From Mycolicibacterium tokaiense (lineage in GTDB: Bacteria; Actinomycetota; Actinomycetes; Mycobacteriales; Mycobacteriaceae): 64,000 bases of DNA. Positions 52,553-61,574 of this stretch are shown here, one piece after another. The DNA is taken from contig NZ_AP022600.1 in assembly GCF_010725885.1 (NCBI RefSeq), forward strand, positions 3,720,001-3,784,000, read 5' to 3'. Both the position numbers and the translations under genes were made by a program. Under the pieces are notes generated by a model. It was not told the origin of the DNA, did no database searches, and saw only the letters and a list, made by a program, of their open reading frames with translations. Each line of letters starts with the position of its first letter. Within the stretch, counting starts at the first letter, position 1.

Positions 52553-53572
52553 TCATCCGAAGACCAGCGCACCACCGTCGACCCGTATGCCGACAAGGCC
52601 GCCGTCGGGGGGCGCATCAGTGTTCCCGGGCTGCCGGATGTCGAGCACGGTCCCGTCCGGGAGCTGCACCCGCACCGCCAGCTCCGGGCCGTAGAAGCGC
52701 CGCCCGGACACCGTGGCCGTGCTGCCGTCGGCGATGCTCACCTGTTCTGGCCGCAGCACCACGGTGACGGCGCCCCGGCCGTCGCCGCCGGCCACCGGAT
52801 GGGTGCCGAGTGCGGTGGTAACGGTGTCCCCGTGCCGCTGCCCATCGAGTTCTATTGTGCTGCCGACAAATCGGGACACCGCCAGCGAGCGTGGGTGCCA
52901 GTACAGGGTGTGCGGGTCACCGTGTTGAGCGATGGACCCGTCCAGCAGCACCGCCACCTGATCTGCCAGCGACAGCGCCTCGGACTGGTCGTGAGTGACC
53001 AGCACGGCCGTTGTTGCGGTGTCGCGCAGGATCGCGGTGATGTCTTCGCGCACCTGGACCCGCAGGCCGGCATCCAGAGCGGCGAACGGTTCGTCGAGGA
53101 GGAGGACCCGGGGTTGGGCCGCCAGCGCCCGGGCGAGTGCCACCCGCTGTTGCTGGCCACCCGAGAGCTGATGCGGCAGGCGGTCGCCCATCCCGTCGAG
53201 GCCGACGACCCCGAGCCAGCGCGTCACCGCGGCCGCCCGCTCGCCGCGCGGCATCCGACCCACGCCGAAGGCGGCGTTGTCGGCCACCGTCAGATGCGGG
53301 AACAGGGCGCCCTCCTGCGGCATCAAGCCGATCCTCCGACGGTGCGCCGGGACCCAGGTGGAGCCGTCGACCAGGGTCTGTCCACCGACAGCAACGACTC
53401 CCGCGGTGGGACTCTCGAAACCCGCGAGGATCCGCAACAGTGTCGACTTGCCGCACCCCGACGGTCCGAGTACCGCGGTGACCGTCCCGGTGGGGACATG
53501 GAGATCGACGCCGCGCAGGACCTGGCGGGACCCGAAAGCCATGGTGACCCCGGTGATCTCGACGTCAGACAT
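52553..53572 (-). CDS. Iron(III)-type ABC transporter ATPase
   Basis: The 339-residue protein has Walker A GPSGCGKST, signature LSGGQQQR, Walker B VLLLDEPFAALD, and H-loop VTHDQ, followed by a TOBE-type C-terminal domain of about 100 residues (VVLRPEQVSIADG). It energises uptake as the FbpC/PotA type. ATG 53572 lies 8 bp inside the permease gene, so the two are coupled. It is the last gene of the fbpABC-like operon. Confidence 0.92.
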   Translation of the reverse strand: MSDVEITGVTMAFGSRQVLRGVDLHVPTGTVTAVLGPSGCGKSTLLRILAGFESPTAGVVAVGGQTLVDGSTWVPAHRRRIGLMPQEGALFPHLTVADNAAFGVGRMPRGERAAAVTRWLGVVGLDGMGDRLPHQLSGGQQQRVALARALAAQPRVLLLDEPFAALDAGLRVQVREDITAILRDTATTAVLVTHDQSEALSLADQVAVLLDGSIAQHGDPHTLYWHPRSLAVSRFVGSTIELDGQRHGDTVTTALGTHPVAGGDGRGAVTVVLRPEQVSIADGSTATVSGRRFYGPELAVRVQLPDGTVLDIRQPGNTDAPPDGGLVGIRVDGGALVFG

Positions 53573-55118
53573 CCACGTTCCTGGTGGCTGCACCGAGCAT
53601 CGCCGTCGGCACCGTCGCGAATGCCAGCAGCGCCGCGGCGTAGGGGGCCGCGGCGGCGTAGTCGCTGACGGAGCTGTACCCCCACAGCCGGGTGGCCAGG
53701 GTGTCCACCCCGGTGGGCCGCAACAACAGGGTCACCGGGAGTTCCTTCATACATGTCAGCAGGACAAGTGCTGCCGCGGAGGCAATTCCGGGCGCGGCCG
53801 CACGGGCGGTGACGGTGAGGAACACCCGCGCGGGGGAGCGTCCCAGAGACTGGGCCACTTCGTCCAGACGCGGCGGAGAGGCCTCGATGGCCGCACGGAC
53901 CGACCCCACTGCCAGCGGGACGAACAGCACCACGTATCCCAGGATCAGCAGCGGCTCCCGCTGGTAGAAGGGCAACAACAGCAGAACCCCCACCGACACC
54001 ATCGCGATGGCGACCACGATGGACGGCAGTCCGTGGGCCACGTAACCGGCGCTCTCGAGTACCCGCGACGATCGTGACGGGTAGCGAGCGGAGAGCAATC
54101 CCAGTGGCAGGGCGGCCACCGTGCAGACCACAGCGGCCACCACTGCCAGCCAGATCGTGGCGCTCAGCGCGCTGAACCATCGGTCCGCATCCCACCGGAA
54201 ACCCCCGGCGACGAGCCACTGCGTCAACGCATACGACGGGATCAGCACCGCCAGGACCAGTACCGCCGCCCCGGGCAGGGTGGCCGCGAACCGCCACCGG
54301 CCCAACGCGGCGCGGTGCCGCGGCCGGGGTGCACCCGGGCCCAGCCGGGAGGCGGCCAACCCGCGGGCGCGGCGTTCGGCGACCACCAACCCGACGGCGA
54401 ACACCAGCAGGATCAAGGACAGGACGGCGGCGCGAGACGGATTGAACCCGCTTCGGTACGCGCCGTAGATGACCCAGGTGAACACTTCGTAGCGCATGGC
54501 GGCCACCGCCCCGAAATCACTGAGCACATACAGTGCCACCAGCAGGGCGCCCGCCGCGACGGCCGCACGTACCTGCCGCAGGGTGACCCGGAACAGCACC
54601 GCCACACTGCCCAACCCCAGGGAGCGGGCCACCTCTTCGTGCGCCGGGTCCACCCGCGCCAGGGCTGCGGTGGTGGTCAGGAACACGAACGGGTAGCTCA
54701 CCAGCGTGAGAACCAGTGCGGCGCCCCAGAACCCGTGCAACGCGGGCAGCAGCGACACCCACAGGAAGGCCAGCAGATAACTCGGCATCGCCAGCGGCAG
54801 CGTCAGCGCCACGGCCCACCAGTGGCGTCCGGGCACATCGGTGCGGGCCAGCAGCACCGCGAACCCCACCCCGAGCACCACACACGCCGCCGTCACCACC
54901 ACGACCAGCAGCAGTGAGCGGCCCACCAGGTGCGCGGTCGACGGCCGGAGCAACTCTTCGGCCACAAAGCCGATGCCCCGCTCGACAGCCCGTTGGAACA
55001 GGTAGATCAGCGGAAGCAGGGTGCTCGCCGCCACCACCGCTGCCGCCAGCAGGAGAAGCGCAGCAGGACGGCCGGGCCGGCGCCGCACGCCGGCCCGCAC
55101 CGTCTCGAGCGCGATCAA
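53565..55118 (-). CDS. Iron(III)-type ABC transporter permease (fused two-half)
   Basis: The 517-residue protein has 12 membrane helices in two homologous halves, each with an EAA-type loop: EEVARSLGLGSVAVLFRVTLRQ and DEVAQSLGRSPARVFLTVTARAAAPG. This doubled layout matches the FbpB/SfuB permeases. The start is TTG 55118, overlapping the stop of the binding-protein gene (TTGA). Confidence 0.92.
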   Translation of the reverse strand: MIALETVRAGVRRRPGRPAALLLLAAAVVAASTLLPLIYLFQRAVERGIGFVAEELLRPSTAHLVGRSLLLVVVVTAACVVLGVGFAVLLARTDVPGRHWWAVALTLPLAMPSYLLAFLWVSLLPALHGFWGAALVLTLVSYPFVFLTTTAALARVDPAHEEVARSLGLGSVAVLFRVTLRQVRAAVAAGALLVALYVLSDFGAVAAMRYEVFTWVIYGAYRSGFNPSRAAVLSLILLVFAVGLVVAERRARGLAASRLGPGAPRPRHRAALGRWRFAATLPGAAVLVLAVLIPSYALTQWLVAGGFRWDADRWFSALSATIWLAVVAAVVCTVAALPLGLLSARYPSRSSRVLESAGYVAHGLPSIVVAIAMVSVGVLLLLPFYQREPLLILGYVVLFVPLAVGSVRAAIEASPPRLDEVAQSLGRSPARVFLTVTARAAAPGIASAAALVLLTCMKELPVTLLLRPTGVDTLATRLWGYSSVSDYAAAAPYAAALLAFATVPTAMLGAATRNVDV

Positions 55119-56176
55119 TTGGTGAGTAGCCCGGTGTCCACCAGCATCTGCTGCGTGGCCTCGATGTCGTCGAGCTGCGACAGGTCGACCGCGGGTGGGT
55201 CGAGGTCGGTCAGGGCGGGCACATCGCCCACCACGGCCACTCCGTCGAGCAGCGGGAACTCCGCGGTCTCCGAAGCGAAGTACTGCTGCGCTGACTCGCC
55301 CACCAGATAGGCCGCAAATGCCTGGGCCGCATCGGGATCCGGTGCGGTGGCGAGCACACCCACACCCGCGACGTTCACCAGGCCGCCCGGGTCGCCGGGA
55401 GCCATGAACTGCAGGCGGGCCGCGACGTTCTCAGCGCCCTTGGAGTTGATCAGCTCGTACATGTAGTAGTGGTTGATCAGTCCCATGCCGATCTCCCCGG
55501 CGTCGACCGCATCGCGGATCTGGCCGTTGCTCTCATAGGGCTGTGGGTCCTGAGCCTTGAAGGCCTGCAGCCACTCCTGGGCTCCCTCGTCGCCCCGCAG
55601 CACGCGCAGCCCGGTCACGAACGACTGCCAGGACGCGTTGCTGGGTGCGTAGGCGATCTGGCCACGCCACTGTGGGTCCAGCAGCCCGTCGACGGTGTCC
55701 GGCGGGGTGGGCACCAGCTCGGGGTTGTAGACGATGGTGCGGGCCCGTCCCGAGACGCCCACCCAGGTGCCATCGGCGGCCGAGTACTCGGCGGGCACGG
55801 CGGCGAGCGTCTCGGCGTCGATGGGTGCGAACAGCCCCGCCTGGGACACCGCGCCCAGTGCTCCGGCGTCCTGAGAGAGGAACACGTCGGCGGGGGAGTT
55901 CTGACCTTCGGTGATCAGCTGCGCGGCCAGCTCGCCGGAACCTGCGTAGCGGACCTCGACGTCGATGCCGGTGTCGGTGGTGAACTGCTCGAGCAGGGGA
56001 GCGATGAGCTCCTCGTTGCGGCCGGAATAGACCACGACCTTCTGTTCACCCTCCGCCGCGGCCGAGGGTGAAGACGTCTGTTCGGCGGGTTCGGAGCTGG
56101 AACTGCAGGATGAGAGTGCGAACATCGCCGCACAGGCGCTCAGTGCAGCGCTGAATCTGAGTGTCGACCTGGGCAT
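55115..56176 (-). CDS. Iron(III)-type ABC transporter binding lipoprotein
   Basis: The 353-residue protein has a lipobox LSSC (Cys24) after a hydrophobic signal, then the FbpA/FutA layout: VVVYSGRNEELIAPLLEQF, GELAAQLITEGQNSPADVFLSQDAGALGA, and INHYYMYEL with the adjacent Tyr237, Tyr238 and Tyr240 that bind Fe3+ in FbpA proteins. It heads the operon binding lipoprotein-permease-ATPase. ATG 56176 or 56179 suits the GAGGA upstream; ATG 56194 would add six residues. Confidence 0.9.
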   Translation of the reverse strand: MPRSTLRFSAALSACAAMFALSSCSSSSEPAEQTSSPSAAAEGEQKVVVYSGRNEELIAPLLEQFTTDTGIDVEVRYAGSGELAAQLITEGQNSPADVFLSQDAGALGAVSQAGLFAPIDAETLAAVPAEYSAADGTWVGVSGRARTIVYNPELVPTPPDTVDGLLDPQWRGQIAYAPSNASWQSFVTGLRVLRGDEGAQEWLQAFKAQDPQPYESNGQIRDAVDAGEIGMGLINHYYMYELINSKGAENVAARLQFMAPGDPGGLVNVAGVGVLATAPDPDAAQAFAAYLVGESAQQYFASETAEFPLLDGVAVVGDVPALTDLDPPAVDLSQLDDIEATQQMLVDTGLLTN

Positions 56177-56368
56177 CATTTTCCTCGATTGCATAGATCC
56201 TGGGAACTTACTGTGCGCTTACCGTATATCGGCTGTAGTGCAGCCTTGCCAACTCTGGAGAACAACCAGCCCGCATGGCCGACGTCACCGTGGTCACGGC
56301 GTCCTGGGTACCGTGTTGGCTTCGGGATCGCCAGCACTGGGGATCGCCAGGACTGGGAGAGAAACATC

Positions 56369-57262
56369 GTGCCGCTGCACACCATCGCGCTGGAATTGGT
56401 GCCGCCGAACACCGACCGCGGCGCCCAGTACGCCCGCGACGAGGCGCAGAAGGTGCTGCGCCTGGCCGGGGAGTCCGGCATCGACGGCCGGATCGGGCAC
56501 GTGATGATCCCCGGGATGATCGAGGAGGACGACGGCCGGCCCATCGAGATGAAGCCCAAGCTCGACGTCCTGGACTACTGGTCCATCATCCGTCCGGAGC
56601 TGCCCGGCATGCGGGGGCTGTGCACCCAGGTCACCGCGTTCATGGATCAGGACAGCCTGCGTGAGCGGCTCACCACGCTGGGTGCTGCCGGCTTCGAGGG
56701 CATGATCTTCGTGGGCGTGCCCCGGACCCTCAAGGACGGCGAAGGCGGCGGTGTGGCACCGGCCGACGCGTTGTCGATGTACGACGACATCGTGAGCAAC
56801 CGCGGCGCGATCCTGATTCCGACCCGCGAAGGTGAGCAGGGCCGGTTCTCCTTCAAGTGCGACAAGGGTGCCAACTTCGGGATGACCCAGCTGCTGTACT
56901 CCGACGCCATCGTGGGCTTCCTGCGCGACCACGCGGCGTCGACCGATCTGCGCCCCGAGATCCTGTTGTCTTTCGGCTTCGTCCCCAAGGTCGAGGCCTC
57001 TGTGGGGCTGATCAACTGGCTGATCCAGGACCCCGGTAACGCGGCCGTCGCCCGCGAACAGGAATTCGTCGCGACGCTGGCGGCCTCGGATCAGGACACC
57101 CGCCGCGGACTGCTGCTGGATCTCTACAAGCGGGTGATCGACGGCGTGGTCGACTTGGGCTACCCGCTGAGCCTGCACTTCGAGGCCACCTACGGGGTGT
57201 CGCGGGCGGCGTTCGACACGCTGGCCGAGATGCTGGACTACTGGTCACCGGTTCGCCCGTGA
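56369..57262 (+). CDS. Non-canonical methylenetetrahydrofolate-reductase-like protein
   Basis: The 297-residue protein starts MPLHTIALELVPPNTDRG and contains HVMIPGMIEEDDGRPIEMKPKLDVLDYWSI, FVGVPRTLKDGEG and GLINWLIQDPGNAAVAREQEF, which I recognise as the mycobacterial MTHFR-like group (M. tuberculosis Rv2172c type) that reduces methylene-THF for methionine synthesis, reportedly without the usual flavin. GTG 56369 has GGGAG about 9 bp upstream; an open frame further upstream is not needed. The following gene overlaps by 4 bp. The recall of the family is from memory and should be tested. Confidence 0.7.
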   Translation: MPLHTIALELVPPNTDRGAQYARDEAQKVLRLAGESGIDGRIGHVMIPGMIEEDDGRPIEMKPKLDVLDYWSIIRPELPGMRGLCTQVTAFMDQDSLRERLTTLGAAGFEGMIFVGVPRTLKDGEGGGVAPADALSMYDDIVSNRGAILIPTREGEQGRFSFKCDKGANFGMTQLLYSDAIVGFLRDHAASTDLRPEILLSFGFVPKVEASVGLINWLIQDPGNAAVAREQEFVATLAASDQDTRRGLLLDLYKRVIDGVVDLGYPLSLHFEATYGVSRAAFDTLAEMLDYWSPVRP

Positions 57263-58266
57263 CCCACCCGCAACCGCCGGAGCCCGACGGCGAGGTGCAC
57301 CTGATCGACGAGGTGCGCGCCGCCCTGGACAGCGGTGAGCCTCTCGAACTCCTCGGTCTGGTGTCCTTGATGATCCTGGCCACCGGGACCGGCGGCGGAG
57401 CGCCGTCGAGCGATCTCAACGAGCTCGTCGAGGCATTCATGGGCACTCCGATTCCCGAGACCACCGCCCTGCTGACTGCACTCGGTCAGCTGTGCGAGGA
57501 CGACGCGCTCGCGGCGCGCTGTCGCAGTGCCGCCGCCGCTCGCTCCGACGCGCTGCCTCGTTGGTTGACGCAGCTGGCGCAGGCCGGCGTGTCGCGGACC
57601 GTGCTCATGACACATGTTCTCGGTGATGCCGACGAGCTGGTCATCGGTGTCCGGTTCGCCGACGGCAGTCAGATGAGCGGTGCGGTGAACATCGACCATC
57701 TGCGGTTCTCGACGATCAAGGACGCCTTCTTCGTACCTGAAACGATCGACACCGTCCTGGCGGTGGCGCGGGCGGGCAATGACGACCCCGACACGAGCTT
57801 CGCCGACATTGCCCTGGGAGACGCCGCAACACGATTGCGTGCCGCGCTGGAGCGTCCGCTGGGACCCGAGGTCTCAGACACCTGGCCGAGCAGTCGCGCA
57901 CTGCTGCGCTGGGTCGTGCGGCTGCTCCCGCCAAGCGCGGAAAGTAGTGTGCCGCAGCGTGATCACACCGATATCCTGGATCGGTTCTTCGCCTCCCCGG
58001 CGGGAGTTGTGTTCGACCGTCCCGGCCACCGGGCAATGCTGGAGACGAGCCTCGTTGCCGGCACGGGCGACCCGCTGAGGTGGAGTGCGGCGCGCGTGGC
58101 GCAACTGCTGTCCGAGCCGGCCGAACGCTTCCCGGTCGACGCCCGCGCGGAGCTACCCCAGGTGCTGGGGGCCTACATCCGGTTCGCGCACGCCGAGAGC
58201 GGAATTCGTGACGATCTCACCGCTGAGGCGCTGGCCGTCTTCGACGAGGTGACCGGGACAGCCTGA
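57259..58266 (+). CDS. Conserved hypothetical, coupled to the MTHFR-like gene
   Basis: I do not recognise the function. The 335-residue protein is soluble and mixed alpha/beta. A helical first third contains ELLGLVSLMILATGTGG and a PIPETTALLTALGQLCEDD repeat-like stretch; the centre has VLGDADELVIGVRFADGSQMSGAVNIDHLRFSTIKDAFFVPETIDTVLAVA. GTG 57259 overlaps the previous stop (GTGA), so translation is coupled and a common process (folate or methionine metabolism) is possible. Confidence 0.75.
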   Translation: MTHPQPPEPDGEVHLIDEVRAALDSGEPLELLGLVSLMILATGTGGGAPSSDLNELVEAFMGTPIPETTALLTALGQLCEDDALAARCRSAAAARSDALPRWLTQLAQAGVSRTVLMTHVLGDADELVIGVRFADGSQMSGAVNIDHLRFSTIKDAFFVPETIDTVLAVARAGNDDPDTSFADIALGDAATRLRAALERPLGPEVSDTWPSSRALLRWVVRLLPPSAESSVPQRDHTDILDRFFASPAGVVFDRPGHRAMLETSLVAGTGDPLRWSAARVAQLLSEPAERFPVDARAELPQVLGAYIRFAHAESGIRDDLTAEALAVFDEVTGTA

Positions 58267-58309
58267 CTCGGCCACAATGGCGGGTCTGTTGTGATATCGG
58301 TCGCCCGTA

Positions 58310-58326
58310 CGCCAATTCAATTGGCG
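58310..58326. promoter_or_regulatory. 17-bp palindrome before the Rv1733c-like gene
   Basis: CGCCAATT (58310-58317) is mirrored at 58319-58326 around one C. It lies 30 bp before the ATG at 58357, a likely regulator site. No DosR-box-like sequence is seen here. Confidence 0.55.
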
Positions 58327-58356
58327 ATCTAAGCATCGCGCTGTCAGCATCGAATC

Positions 58357-58938
58357 ATGGTCAAGCAGTGTCGGTGGTATCTGCGTGCGCTGGGGCGTAG
58401 TCCGCTGGTACGCGGGACAGACCGGACCGAGGCGCTCAGCGTACTGGCCGTGCTGATCTTGGCGGTGATCGCCATCCCGATGGCCACGGTGCTCTACGAC
58501 CAGACCTACACCGACCGGATGCACACCGTCGCCGAGCAGGCGCAGACGCGGCATTCCGTGCAGGCCACCGTGATCCACGGCAGCACTGGACTCCCCACGG
58601 ACTTCGACACTCCCGCCTATGTCACGGCGCAGTGGAAAGAGGGCACCCGGGTCCGCTCGGAACAGATCGTCAGCCCCGCCACCGTCGCGACCGGTGAGCC
58701 GCTGACCGTGTGGCTCGACGAGGACGGTGCAGTGACCGGTGCGCCGCTGCAACCCGTCGACGCCGAGCTCAGTGCACTCGGCATCTCCGGTGTCGCCTGG
58801 GGCCTGGGTGTGCTGTTCCTGGTCTTCGGCGCGGCGGCGATGCGCAAGATCCTCGACCGGTTGCGTGACCGCGCCTGGGAACGCGAATTGCGGTTGTTGA
58901 CCTACAACGACGACGGCTGGGCCAACCGCCACCCCTGA
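58357..58938 (+). CDS. Rv1733c-like membrane protein
   Basis: The 193-residue protein has SPLVRGTDRTEALSVLAVLILAVIAIPMA (first membrane helix at about 26-47), then VAEQAQTRHSVQATVIHG, an extracellular domain of about 90 residues with TVWLDEDGAVTGAPL, and a second helix at about 140-160. The order and motifs match Rv1733c, a DosR-regulon antigen of M. tuberculosis of unknown function. Several paralogues usually occur per mycobacterial genome. Confidence 0.87.
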   Translation: MVKQCRWYLRALGRSPLVRGTDRTEALSVLAVLILAVIAIPMATVLYDQTYTDRMHTVAEQAQTRHSVQATVIHGSTGLPTDFDTPAYVTAQWKEGTRVRSEQIVSPATVATGEPLTVWLDEDGAVTGAPLQPVDAELSALGISGVAWGLGVLFLVFGAAAMRKILDRLRDRAWERELRLLTYNDDGWANRHP

Positions 58939-60801
58939 CTAGACGACCAGCCACGGGTAGGGCTGACCGTCGCGCGGTGCGCTCGACGGCAGCAGCAGGC
59001 CCCCGTTGATCCCGGTGAGCCGCGCGACCACCTGGGCGATCGCGTTGGTCACCGCGTAGAGCGCATCACCGATCAGGTTCACCGGGAACACCGCGATGGC
59101 GGCGATGTCACTGACCAGGAAGATGCCCTGTCCTGCGATGGCCTGCAGCTGTGCGGTGATGTCGGTGGTGAAGGTGTCGATGTAGTAGGGGATGGTGGCG
59201 AAGATGGTGCGCAGGCTCAGGGCCACGTTGGTCTGGATGTCCGGCCACCCGTACATGTCGATGGCGTCCTGGACGGCCTGTCGCAAGTCCACCGGGTCGA
59301 CCTGGCTGCCTTCCAGGTCGGTCAGTGCAACGCCGTCGGCGTCGGCGCGCGGGCCGAGCCCGAACAAGCTGACCACCGTGGGGGTGACGTCGACGATCGA
59401 GTACTTCAGGTTCATCGTGGCGTCGGCGAAGTCGGGGCCGTCGACGATGACGAAGGTGGATGTCTCGTCCGGTGATTGGAAGCCGTGGCCGAAGCCCTGC
59501 TGTGGCTGATGACCATGGTCGGTGACCATGATGATGGTCCAGTCTTCACACGTGCTGGGTCCGGCGGCACAGGTGGCGGCCTCGCGTGCGGCGACGGCAT
59601 CGAGGATCAGCCCGACATTGACGTTTGCCCGCTCGATGGCCTCGGCGTACTGCGGTGAGGCACCCCCGTACAGGTGCCCGGCCTCGTCCACGCCGGTCAT
59701 GTAGGTGAACATGAAATTCGGGACGTCCTGGTAGCCGAGTTCGGTGCCGAGGATCGACTTGACCGTCTCGGCGGTGACGGCGGCGTCGGCCTCGGCGTAC
59801 ACCGGGTCGTCGGCACCCTGGGGGATGTAGATCACCACATCGGCTGGGGTGGAACCCCCATTGGCGATGTCGGCGATCACCTTCCAGTCCGCGATGGCCT
59901 TGGTCCGGATGTCCGGGTTGTACTCCTCGAGCTGGTTGAACACCGTGGGCCAGCGGTAGTAGGTCGACGGGGTGAACACGTTGTTGATCACGCCGCTCTT
60001 GTTGTCCCAGACACCGGTCAGGATGGCCGTCCACGACGGGTTCGAGATCGTGGTGTGCCCGACGATGGTGGACGGGCCGGTGGTGCCGGTCTGCATCAGT
60101 TCCCAGAAGTTGGTGTTGGCCGGATTGTCGAGGACCCGGCTCAGATTCGTGCCGTCGACCCCGATCACCAGCACCCGCTGTGTGGTGGGATCCACCGCGG
60201 CGGCGGTGACGTCCGCGGTGGTGGCGGCGCGGTTGCGCTCGGCGGCGGTGGTGGTGACGGCGGCGGTGGTGGGCGTGGTGGGTAGCAGCGGCAACGGCAG
60301 GTCGTTTTTCTTGCGCACCGGTGCATCCGAGGCCTTGATCTCTTCGCGGGTGGCCACCAGGGTCTGGACCGGCGCTGCCTCGTCCTCGCCGGAGGCGGAC
60401 GCATCGGAGTCCTCGTCGTCGGTGGCGGGAGCGGCGGCGCTGTCGGCGTCGTCCTCGTCTGTCGCTCGGTCGTCTGTCGCTCGGTCGTCTGTCGCGGTGT
60501 CGGTGTCGGCGACCTCGGCGTCGGTGTCGGCGGCATCATCCGAATCGTCTTCGGCCTCAGCACTCGAGGATTCCGCCCTGCTGTCGCGGGCCGTCGCTTC
60601 CTTGTCCGCACGCTTCTTCTCGGTGCGGTCGGGGGCGGAGGTGTCACTGCTCTCCGATGAATCCGCACTCGACGAAGCGGACGATCCGCTGTCGGTCGTG
60701 GTCTCGGCGTACGCGACTCCGGTTGCCAGCACCGTGCCCGCCCCTGCGATCACACCGGCAGCGGCAACACCGAGACAGACCTGCTTGACCGTCGACACCA
60801 T
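58939..60801 (-). CDS. Exported alkaline-phosphatase-fold phosphodiesterase
   Basis: The 620-residue protein has a signal peptide (about 1-32, ending GVAYAE), an acidic Ser/Asp/Glu/Thr-rich linker to about 200 and then the type I phosphodiesterase/nucleotide pyrophosphatase fold: VLVIGVDGTN with a metal Asp, the nucleophile region HTTISNPSWTAILTGV (Thr or Ser), TGVDEAGHLYGG, and VTDHGHQP with metal Asp/His. A C-terminal hydrophobic helix-rich region (about 530-600) follows. It likely cleaves phosphodiester or pyrophosphate bonds outside the membrane. ATG 60801 or the next codon GTG is the start. Confidence 0.87.
   Translation of the reverse strand: MVSTVKQVCLGVAAAGVIAGAGTVLATGVAYAETTTDSGSSASSSADSSESSDTSAPDRTEKKRADKEATARDSRAESSSAEAEDDSDDAADTDAEVADTDTATDDRATDDRATDEDDADSAAAPATDDEDSDASASGEDEAAPVQTLVATREEIKASDAPVRKKNDLPLPLLPTTPTTAAVTTTAAERNRAATTADVTAAAVDPTTQRVLVIGVDGTNLSRVLDNPANTNFWELMQTGTTGPSTIVGHTTISNPSWTAILTGVWDNKSGVINNVFTPSTYYRWPTVFNQLEEYNPDIRTKAIADWKVIADIANGGSTPADVVIYIPQGADDPVYAEADAAVTAETVKSILGTELGYQDVPNFMFTYMTGVDEAGHLYGGASPQYAEAIERANVNVGLILDAVAAREAATCAAGPSTCEDWTIIMVTDHGHQPQQGFGHGFQSPDETSTFVIVDGPDFADATMNLKYSIVDVTPTVVSLFGLGPRADADGVALTDLEGSQVDPVDLRQAVQDAIDMYGWPDIQTNVALSLRTIFATIPYYIDTFTTDITAQLQAIAGQGIFLVSDIAAIAVFPVNLIGDALYAVTNAIAQVVARLTGINGGLLLPSSAPRDGQPYPWLVV
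60455..60495. repeat. 15-bp tandem repeat in the acidic linker
   Basis: The unit TCGTCTGTCGCTCGG occurs at 60455-60469 and 60470-60484, with a partial third copy to 60495. It encodes repeated Ala-Thr-Asp-Asp-Arg in the phosphodiesterase linker, likely a length-variable tract. Confidence 0.8.
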
Positions 60802-60862
60802 GAGCTCCCATCGCCGCGGGCTTGTATTGACGCAGACGTTACAAGCCGCCGGCCCGGGGCAC

Positions 60863-61516
60863 TCAGGTTTTGCTCATGGAACCGATGTAGTACGTCTCCC
60901 GGCCGGTGGGGTAGCCCCCGCCGGTGGTCGCGATGTGTACATGATCAAAGTGGTTGGCGGTCTCGTTGCCGTAGTCCGCTGTCCAGCTCGGCGCGCCCAC
61001 ACCGGGGTAGTAGCCCTGCCTCCAGATGACGTGCAGGACACCCCACCGCTCTGCGTTGGCCAGCGCGAGGCCGGCGATCTGGTTGCCGAGTTCGATGCCG
61101 GCGTCGGAATTGTGGTCCGGGATCATCACGTCGATGGCCAGCCCGTCGGGATGCCATCGCAGCGGATCTTGACGGTAGCCGCCGATGGTGGTGACCTCGG
61201 GAAAGAGCACACTGATGGCGCGGGCCACCCAGATCGTCCTGACCTGGAGCCCACCCTCGGGCGTCACCCCCTCGGGCAGCGCGAACGGGATGTCGGCGGC
61301 ACCGGCGGGAACGCTTGCCAGCAGCGGAGCTGCCTCGGCGGGTACAGCGGCTGCGGGCACGTCGGCGAGGACGTGGTCGTGTCCGGCCGGGCTGACAGCG
61401 GGCGTCACCGGCTGCCGGTCACCGGTCTGGGCGTAGAACATGCCGGCTGACACGACCACCGACGCGGCGACGGCCACCCAGCGACCCCGGGCGCCGGACA
61501 ACACCCGTTTGCTCAC
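60863..61516 (-). CDS. Exported VanY/D-alanyl-carboxypeptidase-like protein
   Basis: The protein is 217 residues from GTG 61516, with a hydrophobic signal (about 13-28), an Ala/Pro linker, and a C-terminal domain with RWHPDGLAIDVMIPDHN and NHFDHVHIA. The His/Asp and His-x-x-His pattern fits the zinc peptidase-like fold of ARB_07466-type domains near the VanY/M15 group. It might cut or bind peptidoglycan peptides. Several mycobacteria have such secreted proteins. Confidence 0.75.
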   Translation of the reverse strand: MSKRVLSGARGRWVAVAASVVVSAGMFYAQTGDRQPVTPAVSPAGHDHVLADVPAAAVPAEAAPLLASVPAGAADIPFALPEGVTPEGGLQVRTIWVARAISVLFPEVTTIGGYRQDPLRWHPDGLAIDVMIPDHNSDAGIELGNQIAGLALANAERWGVLHVIWRQGYYPGVGAPSWTADYGNETANHFDHVHIATTGGGYPTGRETYYIGSMSKT

Positions 61517-61574
61517 GCAGAGCAGACTAGCGCCGCAGGGATACGGCGGAGCCCGATCGGAGGAGAATGAGGCC

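Noticed and set aside
56195..56368. N-terminal extension of the MTHFR-like protein
   Set aside because: The upstream residues are Trp/Pro/Arg-rich without family similarity and cover the divergent promoter region; GTG 56369 has a Shine-Dalgarno sequence.
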